Part shown: piece after piece, positions 41,530 to 52,230 of the stretch | Layout: every line of letters begins with the position of its first letter | Position numbering within the stretch: the first letter of the stretch is position 1 | Assembly (NCBI GenBank): GCA_022059125.1 | Contig: JAEUWY010000023.1 | Span: 1,488,001-1,552,000 of the forward strand | Direction of reading: 5' to 3' | From: Corynespora cassiicola | Taxonomy: Eukaryota; Ascomycota; Dothideomycetes; Pleosporales; Corynesporascaceae | DNA: 64,000 nt | The notes under the pieces: model-generated | Told to the model about the DNA's origin: nothing | What the model saw: the letters and a program-made list of their open reading frames with translations, nothing else | Database searches by the model: none | Program-made: the position numbers and the translations under genes

Positions 41530-42634
41530 ATGGTGAGTCCCCGCACCGCTGTTTTGCCTGCGGGCATGCTAACGCAGCTGCCAGACGTCAATAGGCACAG
41601 GCTACGACCTGTCCAACTCGGTCTTCTCGCCCGATGGCCGCAATTTTCAGGTCAGTCCCCGCCCCGAGCAATCACCCCGGACGCACACTGACCGCCACAG
41701 GTCGAATACGCAGTCAAGGCAGTGGAGAACGGCGGCACAGCTATCGGCATAAGGTGCAAGGACGGCGTCGTGTTGGCTCTGGAGAAGCTCGTGACGAGCA
41801 AGCTGCTCAAGGCGGGCGCAAACAAGCGGATAGCAACCGTCGACCGGAATGTGGGAGTGGTAAGCACCCCCGGGACATGTGGCCAGGCGCCATCAGCGGC
41901 CACGGCTGGGATGCAAATGAACTCAAACTGATGACGTCTGCAGGTTTCTTCAGGTCTCCTCCCCGACGGTCGCCACTTTGTTTCCCGAGCCCGTGACGAG
42001 GCAGCTTCATGGCGCAACCTTTACAAAGCCCCCATTCCCACAGCCGCCCTCGCCAACCGCATGGGAAGCTACGTCCAGGCATACACCCTCTACTCCAGCG
42101 TGAGACCATTTGGCGTGACATCCATCATCGGCGGGTGGGATTCCGAGGCTGAGCTGCCCGTGGACGGACAGGTCGGCTCAGGGCCCAAGGTTGGATCTGG
42201 CGGCAAGAAGGAGGGCGGAAAGAATGGCGGCCCCTTCTTGTACATGATCGAACCCAGCGGTCTCTATTGGGTACGTTCCCGCACTCTTAAAGGCAGCGAC
42301 AGCAGCTAACACAGGTCACTAGGGTTACTACGGAGCCGCCACGGGCAAAGGACGTCAGATCGCAAAGTCGGAGCTGGAGAAGCTCAACCTTTCAGACGGC
42401 GAGCTATCGCTAGAGCAGGGCGTGAAGGAGGCGGCGCGGATCATCTACGTTGCACACGACGACAACAAGGACAAGGAGTTTGAACTCGAGATGACCTGGA
42501 TCAGCTCATTGGACGGCCCCACCAAGGGCAGGCATGAGGAGGTGCCCAAGGAGATCCGAGAGGAGGCTGAGGCGCTGGCGAAGAAGCACTTGGAGGGCGA
42601 GGATGATGAGGAAGAGGAGAAGATGCAGGAATAA
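41530..42634 (+). CDS. PRE10: 20S proteasome subunit alpha type-7 (yeast Pre10, human alpha3 type)
   Basis: Alpha-ring subunit of the 20S proteasome. Exons 41530-41532 (the ATG alone), 41585-41650, 41701-41859, 41944-42270 and 42323-42634; introns 52, 50, 84 and 52 nt; 288 residues. The N-terminus [20 protein letters not shown] then [20 protein letters not shown] is the alpha-subunit signature with Y-D and the F-Q-V-E-Y-A core. Later come [40 protein letters not shown] and [20 protein letters not shown]. Between IIGGWD and [10 protein letters not shown] there is an extra Gly/Lys-rich insertion of about 30 residues absent from yeast and human proteins. The C-terminus is acidic ([13 protein letters not shown]), as usual for this subunit. 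The first coding exon is the start codon alone, as in the nearby beta3 gene. Confidence 0.93.
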
Positions 42635-42948
42635 ACGGTCTACGATGTACTATACCTACGTATGCAAGCGGGCTGGCGCAGCATAGATGGCTAACTCGAT
42701 GACGACTGCTCTTGGAAGCATATCATGAACAACTGAAAATATTGACATTATGGTCCGTTTGCCGCGTGAAGTCCGATTAACCTATCACCTTGCGTCATCG
42801 ACATACAGATGGAGCTGCCATTGCCCCACTCAGCGCGTAATTCACCCCACGAGCCTCGAGTGCCCGTGTCTAGCTGTAAGCCTGTCAATCGCTTCCAAAC
42901 ACTCCTCTTCTTATCGAACTTTCGTGGCCACAACTCACCCCCTCTGCC
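42635..42948. other. Intergenic
   Basis: 314 bp between tandem plus-strand genes. Nothing recognisable; promoter of the histidine phosphatase gene. Confidence 0.5.
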
Positions 42949-43878
42949 ATGCCACCTACCGTTATCCTCATCCGCCACGCCCAGGCGCTCCACAACGTCG
43001 CCAGCGACTGGTCCATCCACGACCCTCCCCTCTCCGAGCTCGGAGAACGCCAATGCGCCGAACTACAGGAGAATCTCAAGCAGAACAAGCTTGCCAATGA
43101 AGTCGAGCTCATCATCGTCAGTGCCATGCGGCGCACGCTGCAGACGGCGAGCTTGGGCCTGGACTGGCTGATCAACGAGAAGAAAGTTCGCATCGTGCCG
43201 GACGCTGGCTGGCAAGGTAAGTTGACCCAGGTCTTTTTTGGGGAAAGTCGACAACCTCCACCTCCATGTCTCGATATGTTCATCTTATGGCTTTTGTTTT
43301 TTGCAAGGCCAATCACGATTCGCTGCTCACACGAATCAGAAAATGCAGATAAGCCATGCGACACAGGCTCCCCAATCACCACCATGGCCAAGGAATTCCC
43401 CTATGACTTCTCTTCTGTGGATCCTCTGTACCCAGATAAGACGACGCATCTGCGTACAAATCCCTATGCCTTCACGCGAAAAGCCATCCTAGCCCGTGGC
43501 CAGGCGTGCTTGAAGTCACTCTATGCCCGCCCGGAGAAGGTCATTGCTGTTGTCTCGCACTCTGGATTCTTGAGGACCGCGGTATGCAATCGACGGTTCT
43601 TCAATGCTGACTATCGCATATTCGACTTTGACCTGGAGAAGATGAAGAAGAGCAAGGATGTGGGCGAGGGCATCGACGGAGAGGGGCTATTCTACCTCAA
43701 AGAGTGGCCCGAGACGGAAGAAAAGGGCGGCGGCATGGGTAGAAGTGAGAAGGGCATCGCATCTATCGTAGACACCGACTTCCCACCAGAGACTGACGAA
43801 GATAGCGCACAGAACGAAAAGGTCAAGCCCGAGGTCGAAGAGGTCACGACGGAGGTGCCAGAGAAGGTGGCTGCATGA
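42949..43878 (+). CDS. Histidine phosphatase (phosphoglycerate mutase-like) protein
   Basis: Member of the histidine phosphatase superfamily, branch 1, which forms a phospho-histidine during phosphate ester hydrolysis or transfer. Exons 42949-43216 and 43340-43878 give 268 residues. The catalytic start LIRHAQALHN holds the nucleophilic His in R-H-A. Then come PLSELGERQCAELQENL, the second Arg in SAMRRTLQTA, and the second His in AVVSHSGFLRT. The 123-nt intron (43217-43339, GTAAGT...AATCAG) has no stop and keeps frame, so a naive translation adds 41 unlikely residues. The exon junction WQENADKPCDTGSP matches the family loop. The C-terminal extension is acidic and disordered. The substrate is unknown; yeast relatives include YOR283W-type phosphatases. 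Confidence 0.88.
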   Translation: MPPTVILIRHAQALHNVASDWSIHDPPLSELGERQCAELQENLKQNKLANEVELIIVSAMRRTLQTASLGLDWLINEKKVRIVPDAGWQGKLTQVFFGESRQPPPPCLDMFILWLLFFARPITIRCSHESENADKPCDTGSPITTMAKEFPYDFSSVDPLYPDKTTHLRTNPYAFTRKAILARGQACLKSLYARPEKVIAVVSHSGFLRTAVCNRRFFNADYRIFDFDLEKMKKSKDVGEGIDGEGLFYLKEWPETEEKGGGMGRSEKGIASIVDTDFPPETDEDSAQNEKVKPEVEEVTTEVPEKVAA

Positions 43879-44226
43879 TATCCAACACGGGATGCTAGTT
43901 TCGTCTTAGAGTAGGTACTTGGGGGCTAAACGGCAAATTGCCATGGTATACCCGCATCTAGGGCGTGATATTTAGAATTGGCGAGCTGGGCATACAACAT
44001 TAGGGCCGAGCGCACCCGAGTTCAGAATCTAAGAAACGGCTGGTGACCTAGGCCAACAAGCAGTTGCATCCGGAGACCGACTTGAGATTGGAATCAGTCG
44101 CCACTTGCAATCGATCTCCACTGAAAATCGTGCAGGCAACATGTGTGCCCCAACCCTCTCCTTATATTCATTAGCCAAGCCGCTCAATCGGGCGCATTTC
44201 TTACGGCCCCTTCACCCCTCCCTAAC
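43879..44226. other. Convergent 3' intergenic
   Basis: 348 bp without a supported gene. Confidence 0.5.
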
Positions 44227-44590
44227 CTATCCCACCTCATCCAACCTCAACATGGCCCTGCTCGCAGCAATCTCCTCAACCAGGCAAAATCGCCCCAACA
44301 TTAGCATGAAGCACCCAAGAAGTCCTCCCACCAAGCCAACCAGCATCCCAGTCCAGCTAAGGAAGGCGACATCACCTTTCGCTTCGTATTCGCGAACCAG
44401 GGGTGTTTTCCTGAGAAAGCCCAGCGGCTCGCTTCGTAATAATGGGTTTCGATGAATCCTTTCGCCTTAAAGGAGATTGGGCTCGGTATTCAAACAACGA
44501 CGATACGATCCGACGTGATGCCGCTATCCTAGCGCCCATTCTGCCATGATTGCACCGCAGCGAGCATGCAGCCAGGGAACCGCCAGGCAT
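44227..44590 (-). CDS. Small membrane protein ORF (tentative two-exon model)
   Basis: On the minus strand an open frame of 79 codons (44463-44227 plus flank) reads very like real coding sequence: RIHRNPLLRSEPLGFLRKTP, then LVREYEAKGDVAFLSWTGML, then a glycine-zipper-like helix VGLVGGLLGCFMLMLGRF and a polar end with EEIAASRAMLRLDEVG. It has no start codon of its own; a TAA precedes it. A model with exon 44590-44581 (ATG CCT GGC G), a 115-nt intron 44580-44466 (weak GTTCCC donor, TTTAAG acceptor) and exon 44465-44227 gives 82 residues in phase. The donor is poor, so the frame could instead be a 3' exon with a different beginning or a gene fragment. It would be divergent from the cell-surface gene at 44767. 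No family is recognised. Confidence 0.4.
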
Positions 44591-44766
44591 GGCATTCGGG
44601 GTTTCCTTTGCCCGCTGGGAAGGCTCCCTTCTTCTCAATTACTCCGTCTTGATTTTCTAATTTCGATCTTGATTGCAGATTGTGAGTTTCCTCTTTGGCT
44701 GGCGATTGTGACCTTGTCGCGTCGCGCTTCTGTCTTTACCGTTTGTTCTTTTGTGTGGAGGGGGTG

Positions 44767-46309
44767 ATGATGGCCAGGATCGCGCCCATAGCTATGCGCA
44801 ACGCTTTTTCAATCGTTCTTGTCCTCTCTACGCTGCAGTTATGGCTCGGTTCCGCGCATGCGGCGTGCTACTTCCCCAATGGCGACACGGATTCTGGACA
44901 TGAGCCCTGTGGGAGTGGGAGTTCTGTTGTGTGTTGCTCCAAGGGATTTCAGTGCTTGTCGAACGGGCTGTGCGGTGATCCGAGATATGACAACTATAGG
45001 AGGGTATTGAGGGGTGGCTGTACAGACTCAGGCTGGGGTGGGAGTTGTCCAAGTTTTTGCAAGGATAGTAAGTTTGGAGTCGCGACCTTGAGTGTTGAGG
45101 ACAGTGACTGACCCATATCTAGGGTGGCCTCAGGGCGATCAAGCAGTTCATTATTGTGGGAGCGGAAAGTGGTGCTGCGATGCACAGTCCTGCTGCGACG
45201 ACTCATCCTCTACAAAGCTCGACCTGGGAGACCCGACCGTATTAGGCATTGCGGGAGAGATGTCCACGACGCCGACGACAAACACCAATACCAATACCAA
45301 TACCAATACCAACACCAATACCAATACCAACACCAATACCAATACAGAAACAAATACAAACACGAACACAGAGACGAACGAGACGGAAGAAACCAATACA
45401 AATACAAATACAAATACTACCCCTGACACCAACACTAATTCCGAGACCACAAACACCGAAACCACCACAAACACGGGTGAGACCACCAATCAGGACACTA
45501 ATAACCAGAATAATCAACAACCCGCCGCTGCTCCTATAAGTGAAGTCTCCCATCTCGAAAGCACAGTGGCCGACTTCGAAGAACCCGCCGCCGCAACTTC
45601 AACACCCACCTCATCTACGAATAATAGCAACGATGACAACGATAACAACGACCCATCGTCTCCCTCATCACCCTCCGTCAGCAAGGCATCCGAAGGCGAC
45701 GACACATCATCTCCTACCACCACCTCCCCCTCCCGAACCAGTAACACCCGCGATCCAACATCTGCCCCCACATCCGCCCAAACCCCCCTCACCATAACCA
45801 TAATATCCAACTCCCAAACCCTCATCAGCATCTCGACACCCCAGGCCTCGATCCCAACATCCTCGACGCCACCCTCGTTCTCCGACGGCGGCGGCGGCAA
45901 TAGCGACGACAACAACAACAGCAACAACAACGGCGAACCCGACGGCCCCAACACCCTCGCCATCGCCGCGGGCGTCGGCGCCGCCGCCGGTGTCATCACC
46001 CTCATCGCACTCATTTTGGCTTGTGTTTGGTTCCGGCGAAGGCGCGCGCGGGGCGCGGCGAGGAAGGCAGAGGTGAGGCGTAGTGTTTTGGAGGCGGATG
46101 CGGGGACTGAGTGGACGCATCAGGGGCAGCAGCAGGGCCAGAAGCAGCGGGTATTCTACGAGATGGGGGGTGATGCTGCATATGAGATGCCGGTTAAGGG
46201 GGAGGCGAGTGAGGTAGAGGGGAAGGGCGTGGGGCGGCCTGGGTTGGTGGAGTTGGGGAGTGGGAGGGGGAGTTGGAGGGAGAGTTTTAGGCAGAGTTTG
46301 AGGGGGTAG
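44767..46309 (+). CDS. Single-pass cell-surface protein with Thr-Asn repeat stalk
   Basis: Type I plasma-membrane protein of 495 residues from exons 44767-45067 and 45123-46309 (intron 55 nt). Layout: signal peptide (MARIAPIAMRNAFSIVLVLS then TLQLWLGSAHA); a cysteine-rich extracellular head of about 110 residues (CYFPNGDTDSGHEPCGSGSS, VVCCSKGFQCLSNGLCGDPR, and after the splice HYCGSGKWCCDAQSCCDD); a Thr-Asn repeat from about residue 153 to 200; a long Ser/Thr/Pro-rich region; a single helix at about 378-403 (AIAAGVGAAAGVITLIALIL then ACVWFRRRR); and a cytoplasmic tail. Cys-rich head plus O-glycosylated stalk plus one helix is the layout of fungal wall-stress sensor-like proteins (inference). 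No WSC motif is claimed. The ligand is unknown. Confidence 0.8.
45278..45420 (+). repeat. In-frame ACCAAT minisatellite coding Thr-Asn repeats
   Basis: Tandem six-base units (ACCAAT and variants ACCAAC, ACAAAT, ACGAAC) code for alternating Thr and Asn in the stalk of the cell-surface protein. The 5' half is near-perfect, the 3' half more diverged with Glu codons mixed in. The unit length keeps frame, so copy-number change would only change stalk length. Confidence 0.9.
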
Positions 46310-47807
46310 GCAGATCGGAAGATTGGGAGTTGAAGATATATGTTGTCTATGTGGGACTACGTTGGGCGATGAAATAGTAGATAATCGGGCTTCCCCCTTT
46401 TCCTTTGTTACGCCAGTCTCGGAGTTTTAAAGAGGGCTGGCCGTGAGCCACATGGCACAATTGGGCTTTGAATGCAAGCTCTCCTAGAAGATCTTGATAA
46501 TATTTCTAGATCCCTAACAAGTAATTAACAGCGCTGGAACAATTCGTAGCGCCAAATATCTGTTGTACCTCTATTATTTGGTCGTATAAGAAAAAAAATT
46601 AGGCTTCGTCACTATATAATGTATCATTTAAATCTTGCAAAACATAAAGTTCCTGTGTATTAGTTTCTTTGCATATTTAGCAAGAGATCGGCGAGAGCGT
46701 GACTCTATTTGCTCTACAGACTAGGACTGGGCTTGTTAAAGGATGTTTCTATGGTTCTTCTGTAGCGCACCGTCTCGATGAGAGTTTCAACCACAAGAAA
46801 CTGTATTCTGTATTGTACAAGAATATGAAGATATTTATGATATTTCTAATAGTATCCTTGGTCTTTTTAGCCATATCCACACTCTGTATGGGCCTGGCAA
46901 TGTAACTCGAGCAAAAGTAAGCTTGCGATGCCACTTTTCTACGCGTCTTTATCAAAGGGCCTGATGATTGTAGCGTATGGCAAGAGGCGAACGATGTAAG
47001 AATAAACTTCATCTGATCTGAAACACATTCGAACTCCAGCTTTTCAGAAAAAAAAAAAGACAACAAAAATTGGAAACAAGATAAATGTCTATGCATTTTA
47101 ACTTAAAATTTGGACCATTGGTGTCTAGTTGCCCAATCCAACCCTAACTTTAGATCGAGTGATATTTTGCTGCTTGAGAAGATGTGACCTTTATTTGATC
47201 ATATCCCCAACTTTTATAGAGGAAGCACTACACGCAAACATAAGCCTGAGAAGATATAAATATACTTATAACTGGAGGAGAGCAAGTCAATTCAGATACG
47301 TTTGCGTTTGCAGTTCTCGGCGGGCGCATCGATAACTACCGCCTGGCTTGTGACACCGCCTTCACCGCACACTGGGGAACCAAGGATATTCCACTAGCTC
47401 ACAAATACAGCTTCCCGTGTATGCTCTTGCTCTTCTCTCGTCACTCAACAGATATTCGACAGCCGCGTCAACATGAATGGCAATAGCATGCAAACAGAGT
47501 TGCTTCTTGGTTTCTTCGAGGCAGAGTCTCGAGATTATGTCCCCAAAGTAGGCCTCTAGCAGAAGGCGGTCACCAAGTAAGCGCTCATACATCAATATAG
47601 AGTACACTGATTGAATCATAGGCTTGTAACAGACTGTCTATACACAGGAAAAAGGAAAGATGCCGTCATTGAGCCCCAGGGATACAAGTTTCCAGCCCCA
47701 TTCGGCATGGTGGAATTGAGTTGCATCAACTGGCAGGAGATTATTGATTCATTGAGGGGTGGCAAGGATCTGGGAATTATCGTACATCTGGATGCCTTTT
47801 TCACCGT

Positions 47808-48284
47808 ATGCCATCGATCTTGCTGTTCTCTACTGGTACACAAGGTAAATCAATGTCCAGTCGGTGCCGAAAGTCAAATACGGCCGTGATATCGATTCCG
47901 ATGCTTCGAAGGTTCTTCCATATCCGAAGAAGGCTGGGGTATTGTACATCCGCGATGCTAGGTCTACACTTCAGAGACACCCGGCTCTACAACGTCGCCA
48001 TGATCAAGCTGCGTCGCTATTTGTACAAAGTTAAGCCGGAATAACTCTTTGATGTCATCAAAGCCGTATATGACAAAGAGCAGGATGTCTTGTACAAGGT
48101 TGAGCATCTGCGACTGTTCCTCGCTTTCTTTGCACACAAGCGTGGCTTAGACGTCGATGGCACAATCTCACTCGAGTTTGAGGACTATTTGCTGTACAAA
48201 AGGTCTTTCGAGGAGAACATGATCACTATGCGTCAGGTTTGGAAGGAGTACAAGGAAAAGCGAAGAGATTTGGAAGACATTTAA
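47808..48284 (+). pseudogene. Probable decayed protein-coding gene
   Basis: One reading frame carries two protein-like blocks separated by a single TAA at 48042-48044: first LHFRDTRLYNVAMIKLRRYL-YKVKPE, then LFDVIKAVYDKEQDVLYKVE, HLRLFLAFFAHKRGLDVDGT and a charged end (RQVWKEYKEKRRDLEDI). The second block is 80 codons long, begins directly after the TAA and shows normal amino-acid composition for a helical domain. The arrangement (helix, 'F-x-V-I-K-x-V-Y', 'LRLFLAFFA') is reminiscent of the tail of fungal BTB-domain proteins, but the BTB part is not visible, so this is only a suggestion. Frame fragments upstream (47611-47889) may belong to the same relic. Confidence 0.4.
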
Positions 48285-48460
48285 TGGTCTGACCATAGTC
48301 TCCCTTTGTGTATGTAGTGGCATTTAAGGGCAAAGCGATAGTCTCAGCCTGGTGATAAAAAAAAGGCTTTGTGAAGCCGACACCACAGTTTCACATCACT
48401 GATCGAGTTGATTCAAGTGGATATGTTCCAGTCTTATGCTATTGACAACACGAGTGATGA

Positions 48461-48491
48461 CAACAGTGCACTATCCTGCTATGCACTGTTG
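48461..48491. repeat. Perfect 10-bp inverted repeat
   Basis: CAACAGTGCA (48461-48470) and its exact reverse complement TGCACTGTTG (48482-48491) flank an 11-nt spacer in AT-rich non-coding sequence. It can form a hairpin; no function is evident. Confidence 0.8.
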
Positions 48492-51400
48492 ACAATGCCA
48501 CATCTTTTTATGCAATGGTGATATGAAATTTGATGACAACACTACATTTTACAGACAATCGAAAACACGCCTGCATAACATCGCTTTTCTTTTTTTTGTC
48601 ATTAATGAAATGACATATTATGGCGACATCACACTTTACAGCTATTCGCAAAACGAATCAGAGCAGCGACACCAAGGTCTTGTTGCCATTTGCAAAGCCA
48701 CTTTTTATGGCGACATTGTGTTTTGCTGCTATCAAGAAAGCTGTCATTTGGTGGTCACACGAAAACTCCATCCAGCGGTGCGACTTCATTGTTCTTTGCC
48801 GCTAGACTCGACCACCTCGCAAAAGGGACAGCTGTGTGGCAGCACGTGTGCGCAGAGATCGCCCCCAAGAGTGGAGGTGGCTCGTCTCCCTCGCAAACCC
48901 CTCCCGCTCACAACGACCCTTTTACCCACATGACTGGCCAGGGTTCTTGTCGATCAGGCGCTTAACAGGTACACCGCATTTTCAGCTTTCACGGCTCGCA
49001 CATGCACGTACAGACCGGGACCACCGCAGCTTCAATCGCGTCGTGGCTCCTCGCTGCACGGCGGCGGACAGCAGCACCTTGGGGAAACAGCTCCGTCTAG
49101 CAAGCACCATCTTTTCGCCCACCCGCCGCCGACTTCGGTACACCTTCGCCATATCCTACGCGCCGTCGTGGGCCCCAAAAAACGACGACTAGGCGCGATA
49201 ATTCTGTTAGTATCCACGATCGACACGAGCTACCTAGGAACGGGGTGGACGCGCAGGCCCCAACCGAGGCGAAAAGCTAGCTCGCTGGTGAGGGGGGCAG
49301 TTTTTTTCCCACCTCTCTCACCATTGGGAACTCCCTGACTCTCGAGGACCTTTTTTAGCAGGGAGCCTTGCGCAAGACTACTGCGCGAAACTTCACAACT
49401 TTCATGCCTTGGTGCTAGGACGATCTTCGTTTTTGATCTTCTGGTCGTCCCCGTTTTCTCAGCAGTCGATCGACTTGGGATTACGCACATATATGCTGCG
49501 GGGAATTCAAAGGCCTGAGCGTAGGTTCCGGTGCAGTCTCCGGTTACGCTGGAGCTGGGTCAACGGTGGTCCAGGGAGAAGGTAACAGGACCTTGGGGGC
49601 CGATTGAGCGTCACGAGGTTGACAGCTGCTAGCTTTACCGTCTGTGCTTGGTTCGGCTGGCTAACTCGTCGTGGGATGCAGAGTGTATGCAGGTGGGCTC
49701 TACACGAAACGCAATCAGGTCCAATGGAGCCCGACTGCCAGCCAGCCACTTGCTTTGAGCCATTTCCACATTTATGCTCGAAATTCTTGTTTTCCAACTT
49801 CTCAGAGACTGTGGAGTCACCCTAGCCCAGATAGGCTTGGGCGCATCGGGCTCAGATTTGGTCAAGCACTTTGCGATTGTACATCGGCATGCATGAGGAT
49901 CCGTAAGCGGTCGCAGATGCAACTGCAGGCGTATTCGTAGTCGCTCGACCTTAGCCTACAGCTTACCAAACTCCAGAAATGAACTGCAAGCCCACCACCG
50001 TCTTTTTTGCATTCGGCCTTGGACTGTTCCGAGATGGTACACGCCGCACACGCCTGGCAGGCCCTTTCTGCCCTAATACAACAGCCCGCTCACATGAATG
50101 CGCCACCATCAGGTGCTTTGGACAATCCTTTCCTCAAATTCACTTCCTTTCCGTGTGCCGTCAGCTGTCGGTCCGGTAGCGACGTGTCAGTATCCGCTGA
50201 GAGGTTCCCAAACACAACAACAAACCCTCATCCCGTCCCTATGATATCATGGGTAGTGGGGTTATCAAGAGCTTTTGTCGCTCTCGCCGCTACTTCGGTA
50301 CCCATCTTGACATACACTCGTCAATCTATCCGGTGCTCCGCTCCCCCACTTACGCCCCTTCTCGCTGGTATCCCCACAGCAGCAACGTCATTTCCGAGGG
50401 AAGCGCTGAGAGATGGTAAAACCATCTGGTAGAATACAGCACCACAGCTCACTGTCACTGCTCGAAATCGACATCTTTCTTGGGCAAACGAGTCCCGACT
50501 GACCAATGGCCGTCGTCTTGATACGTTTACCTAATCGGAACCCAAATCAAGCACCGAAACCTGGAAGCTTGCATCCAACATCATGAAGATTGCGTGAGTC
50601 CTCCATCGCCATCCGGGCGCGCGAAGCGAGCCACATGGCCGGCGATCCTACGTCACCGTTCCCCTCGTTCCGATTAGAACAAGACGCTGCGCGTTTCCGA
50701 TCCACGGGCTTTGCCCGAGGCATTGAGCACAGCAGTAAAGAAGGAGGGAAAAAAAAGAACAACAGGGTCGCAAACAGCTGATAGGGACCTCTGCGGTTGA
50801 ACTTTGCTCCAAGGTATCCCAGACGAGTGGATCCCCCCGCATATTGGGCCCTAGAATCGGAAATCAGGTCCGCTCTGACAGCAGAAGACCATAGCACTTG
50901 CATAGGCGGGGAGCGCATCCCATCTGCCCGCCCGCGGCTTGTCCATCACGGCATGTGTGGCTAAATGCCGGGCGCGCTGCAGAGGGGTCGGCACGCCCTT
51001 GGATGCCGCCCGTCATGAAACAGCAGTGTGCGATAATACCGCAAACAGGGGGGAAGGACGCCGACCTCAAAGGTTGTTCTGTCTTGTCAATGGCGGTGTG
51101 TCTATGAGTAAACATATTATCATCATGGGGGGACTGGAATATTTCGTGGCGGGGGGCTTGGCTAATGGTAGGCATTTTCGTCCCAATCCCACCACCCGCG
51201 GCATATCTCTCCATCGGCCACGGGACATTACGGACTCAAAAGTACATCTTGTCCGATTCTTTCCCTTGGCAAGAGGGACTCGCCAGCCTGGACGGTTCCA
51301 CAGACGGGATTCTCCAATAAGCAGGGAAATTGGAACGCGTGTTAGTTGGCACAGTCGTGGTAAACAGTGACAAGCTCAAGGGGCTTGCGGCCGTTGGGGA

Positions 51401-52230
51401 GTGCAAAGAAGGGGGACCCTTTTGTTGGAGGGCACACGCCGACAATTGCACCGCAACGACAAGCCTCATTTTGCCCAAATTTTCCTCATGTGGCCGGGGT
51501 TGGGCTGCCTCGGTGCTACTTTCAGGCCGGGGCCGCCGTCCCGCGAGGAAGCTTTGACGGCACGAGGGCGGGCTGGAGCGACAGGACGCGCCATGTCAAC
51601 GGCGTGTACAGAAGTGAAAATCTGGGTGACAGGCTGCCACATACACATACACCCATACACATGTCCTTCTCTCCCACGAACCCAGGGTGCCGCGTGAGGT
51701 GGAGGATTTGCAACCACGAGATATGCTTAAATTAGAACGCTTGCTCCGACTCGTCGTAGCCTGCAGTCCGGCTCCGATCTACCCCGGATTACGAGTGGCA
51801 GAGCGGCTTGGCGGGTGGAGCTGCACAACGTCACTCGGGCTCCATACAGCACTTGATTATCCCCCGACGGCCTGGTGCCCTGGTGCCCTGGTGCTCGGTC
51901 TTTTTCCTTCCCAATGGCGCTAAGTCCCGGCCGCACCGTTTAACCTGAAAATTCTCCACCGCTCTGGCTGGCCAACACATGCGCGCTCGCGCCCCCTTTC
52001 TCTTTAAACAAACTGCCAAAACGTCGGTCGGGACCCTGAGCGTCAAGCCGACGTCCCTTTCCCAACGGCCGCGGCTCCGCAGACGGATCGGGCTGGTGGC
52101 AACGCGAGTCCCTTATACTGCCCACTGACCGCCCATCTTCTCGACCTGTTTGTTTGCTTGCGCAAGAGGGCCATGTGTGAGCGGTCCTCGACTTCGACAT
52201 CGGACGAAACCGGTTCCGCCCGCCTGTCCC

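Larger units (their letters stand above)
46310..52230. other. 5.9-kb interval almost without genes
   Basis: The largest gap in the window. 46,380-48,760 is AT-rich with fragments of coding-like sequence (the relic at 47808-48284 is listed separately, and a minus-strand 85-codon frame at 47362-47619 with IAIHVDAAVEYLLSDERRAR looks partly protein-like). 48,960-52,230 is of ordinary GC content but has only chance frames. The last kilobase probably includes the promoter and leader of the DUF7703-type gene. No transposase or repeat ends were identified. Confidence 0.5.

Noticed and set aside
50580..50600. ATGAAGATTGCGTGAGT as start exon of a secreted protein
   Set aside because: ATG-AAG-ATT-GC followed by a GTGAGT donor looks like a signal-peptide start, but no in-phase downstream exon with coding character could be found.
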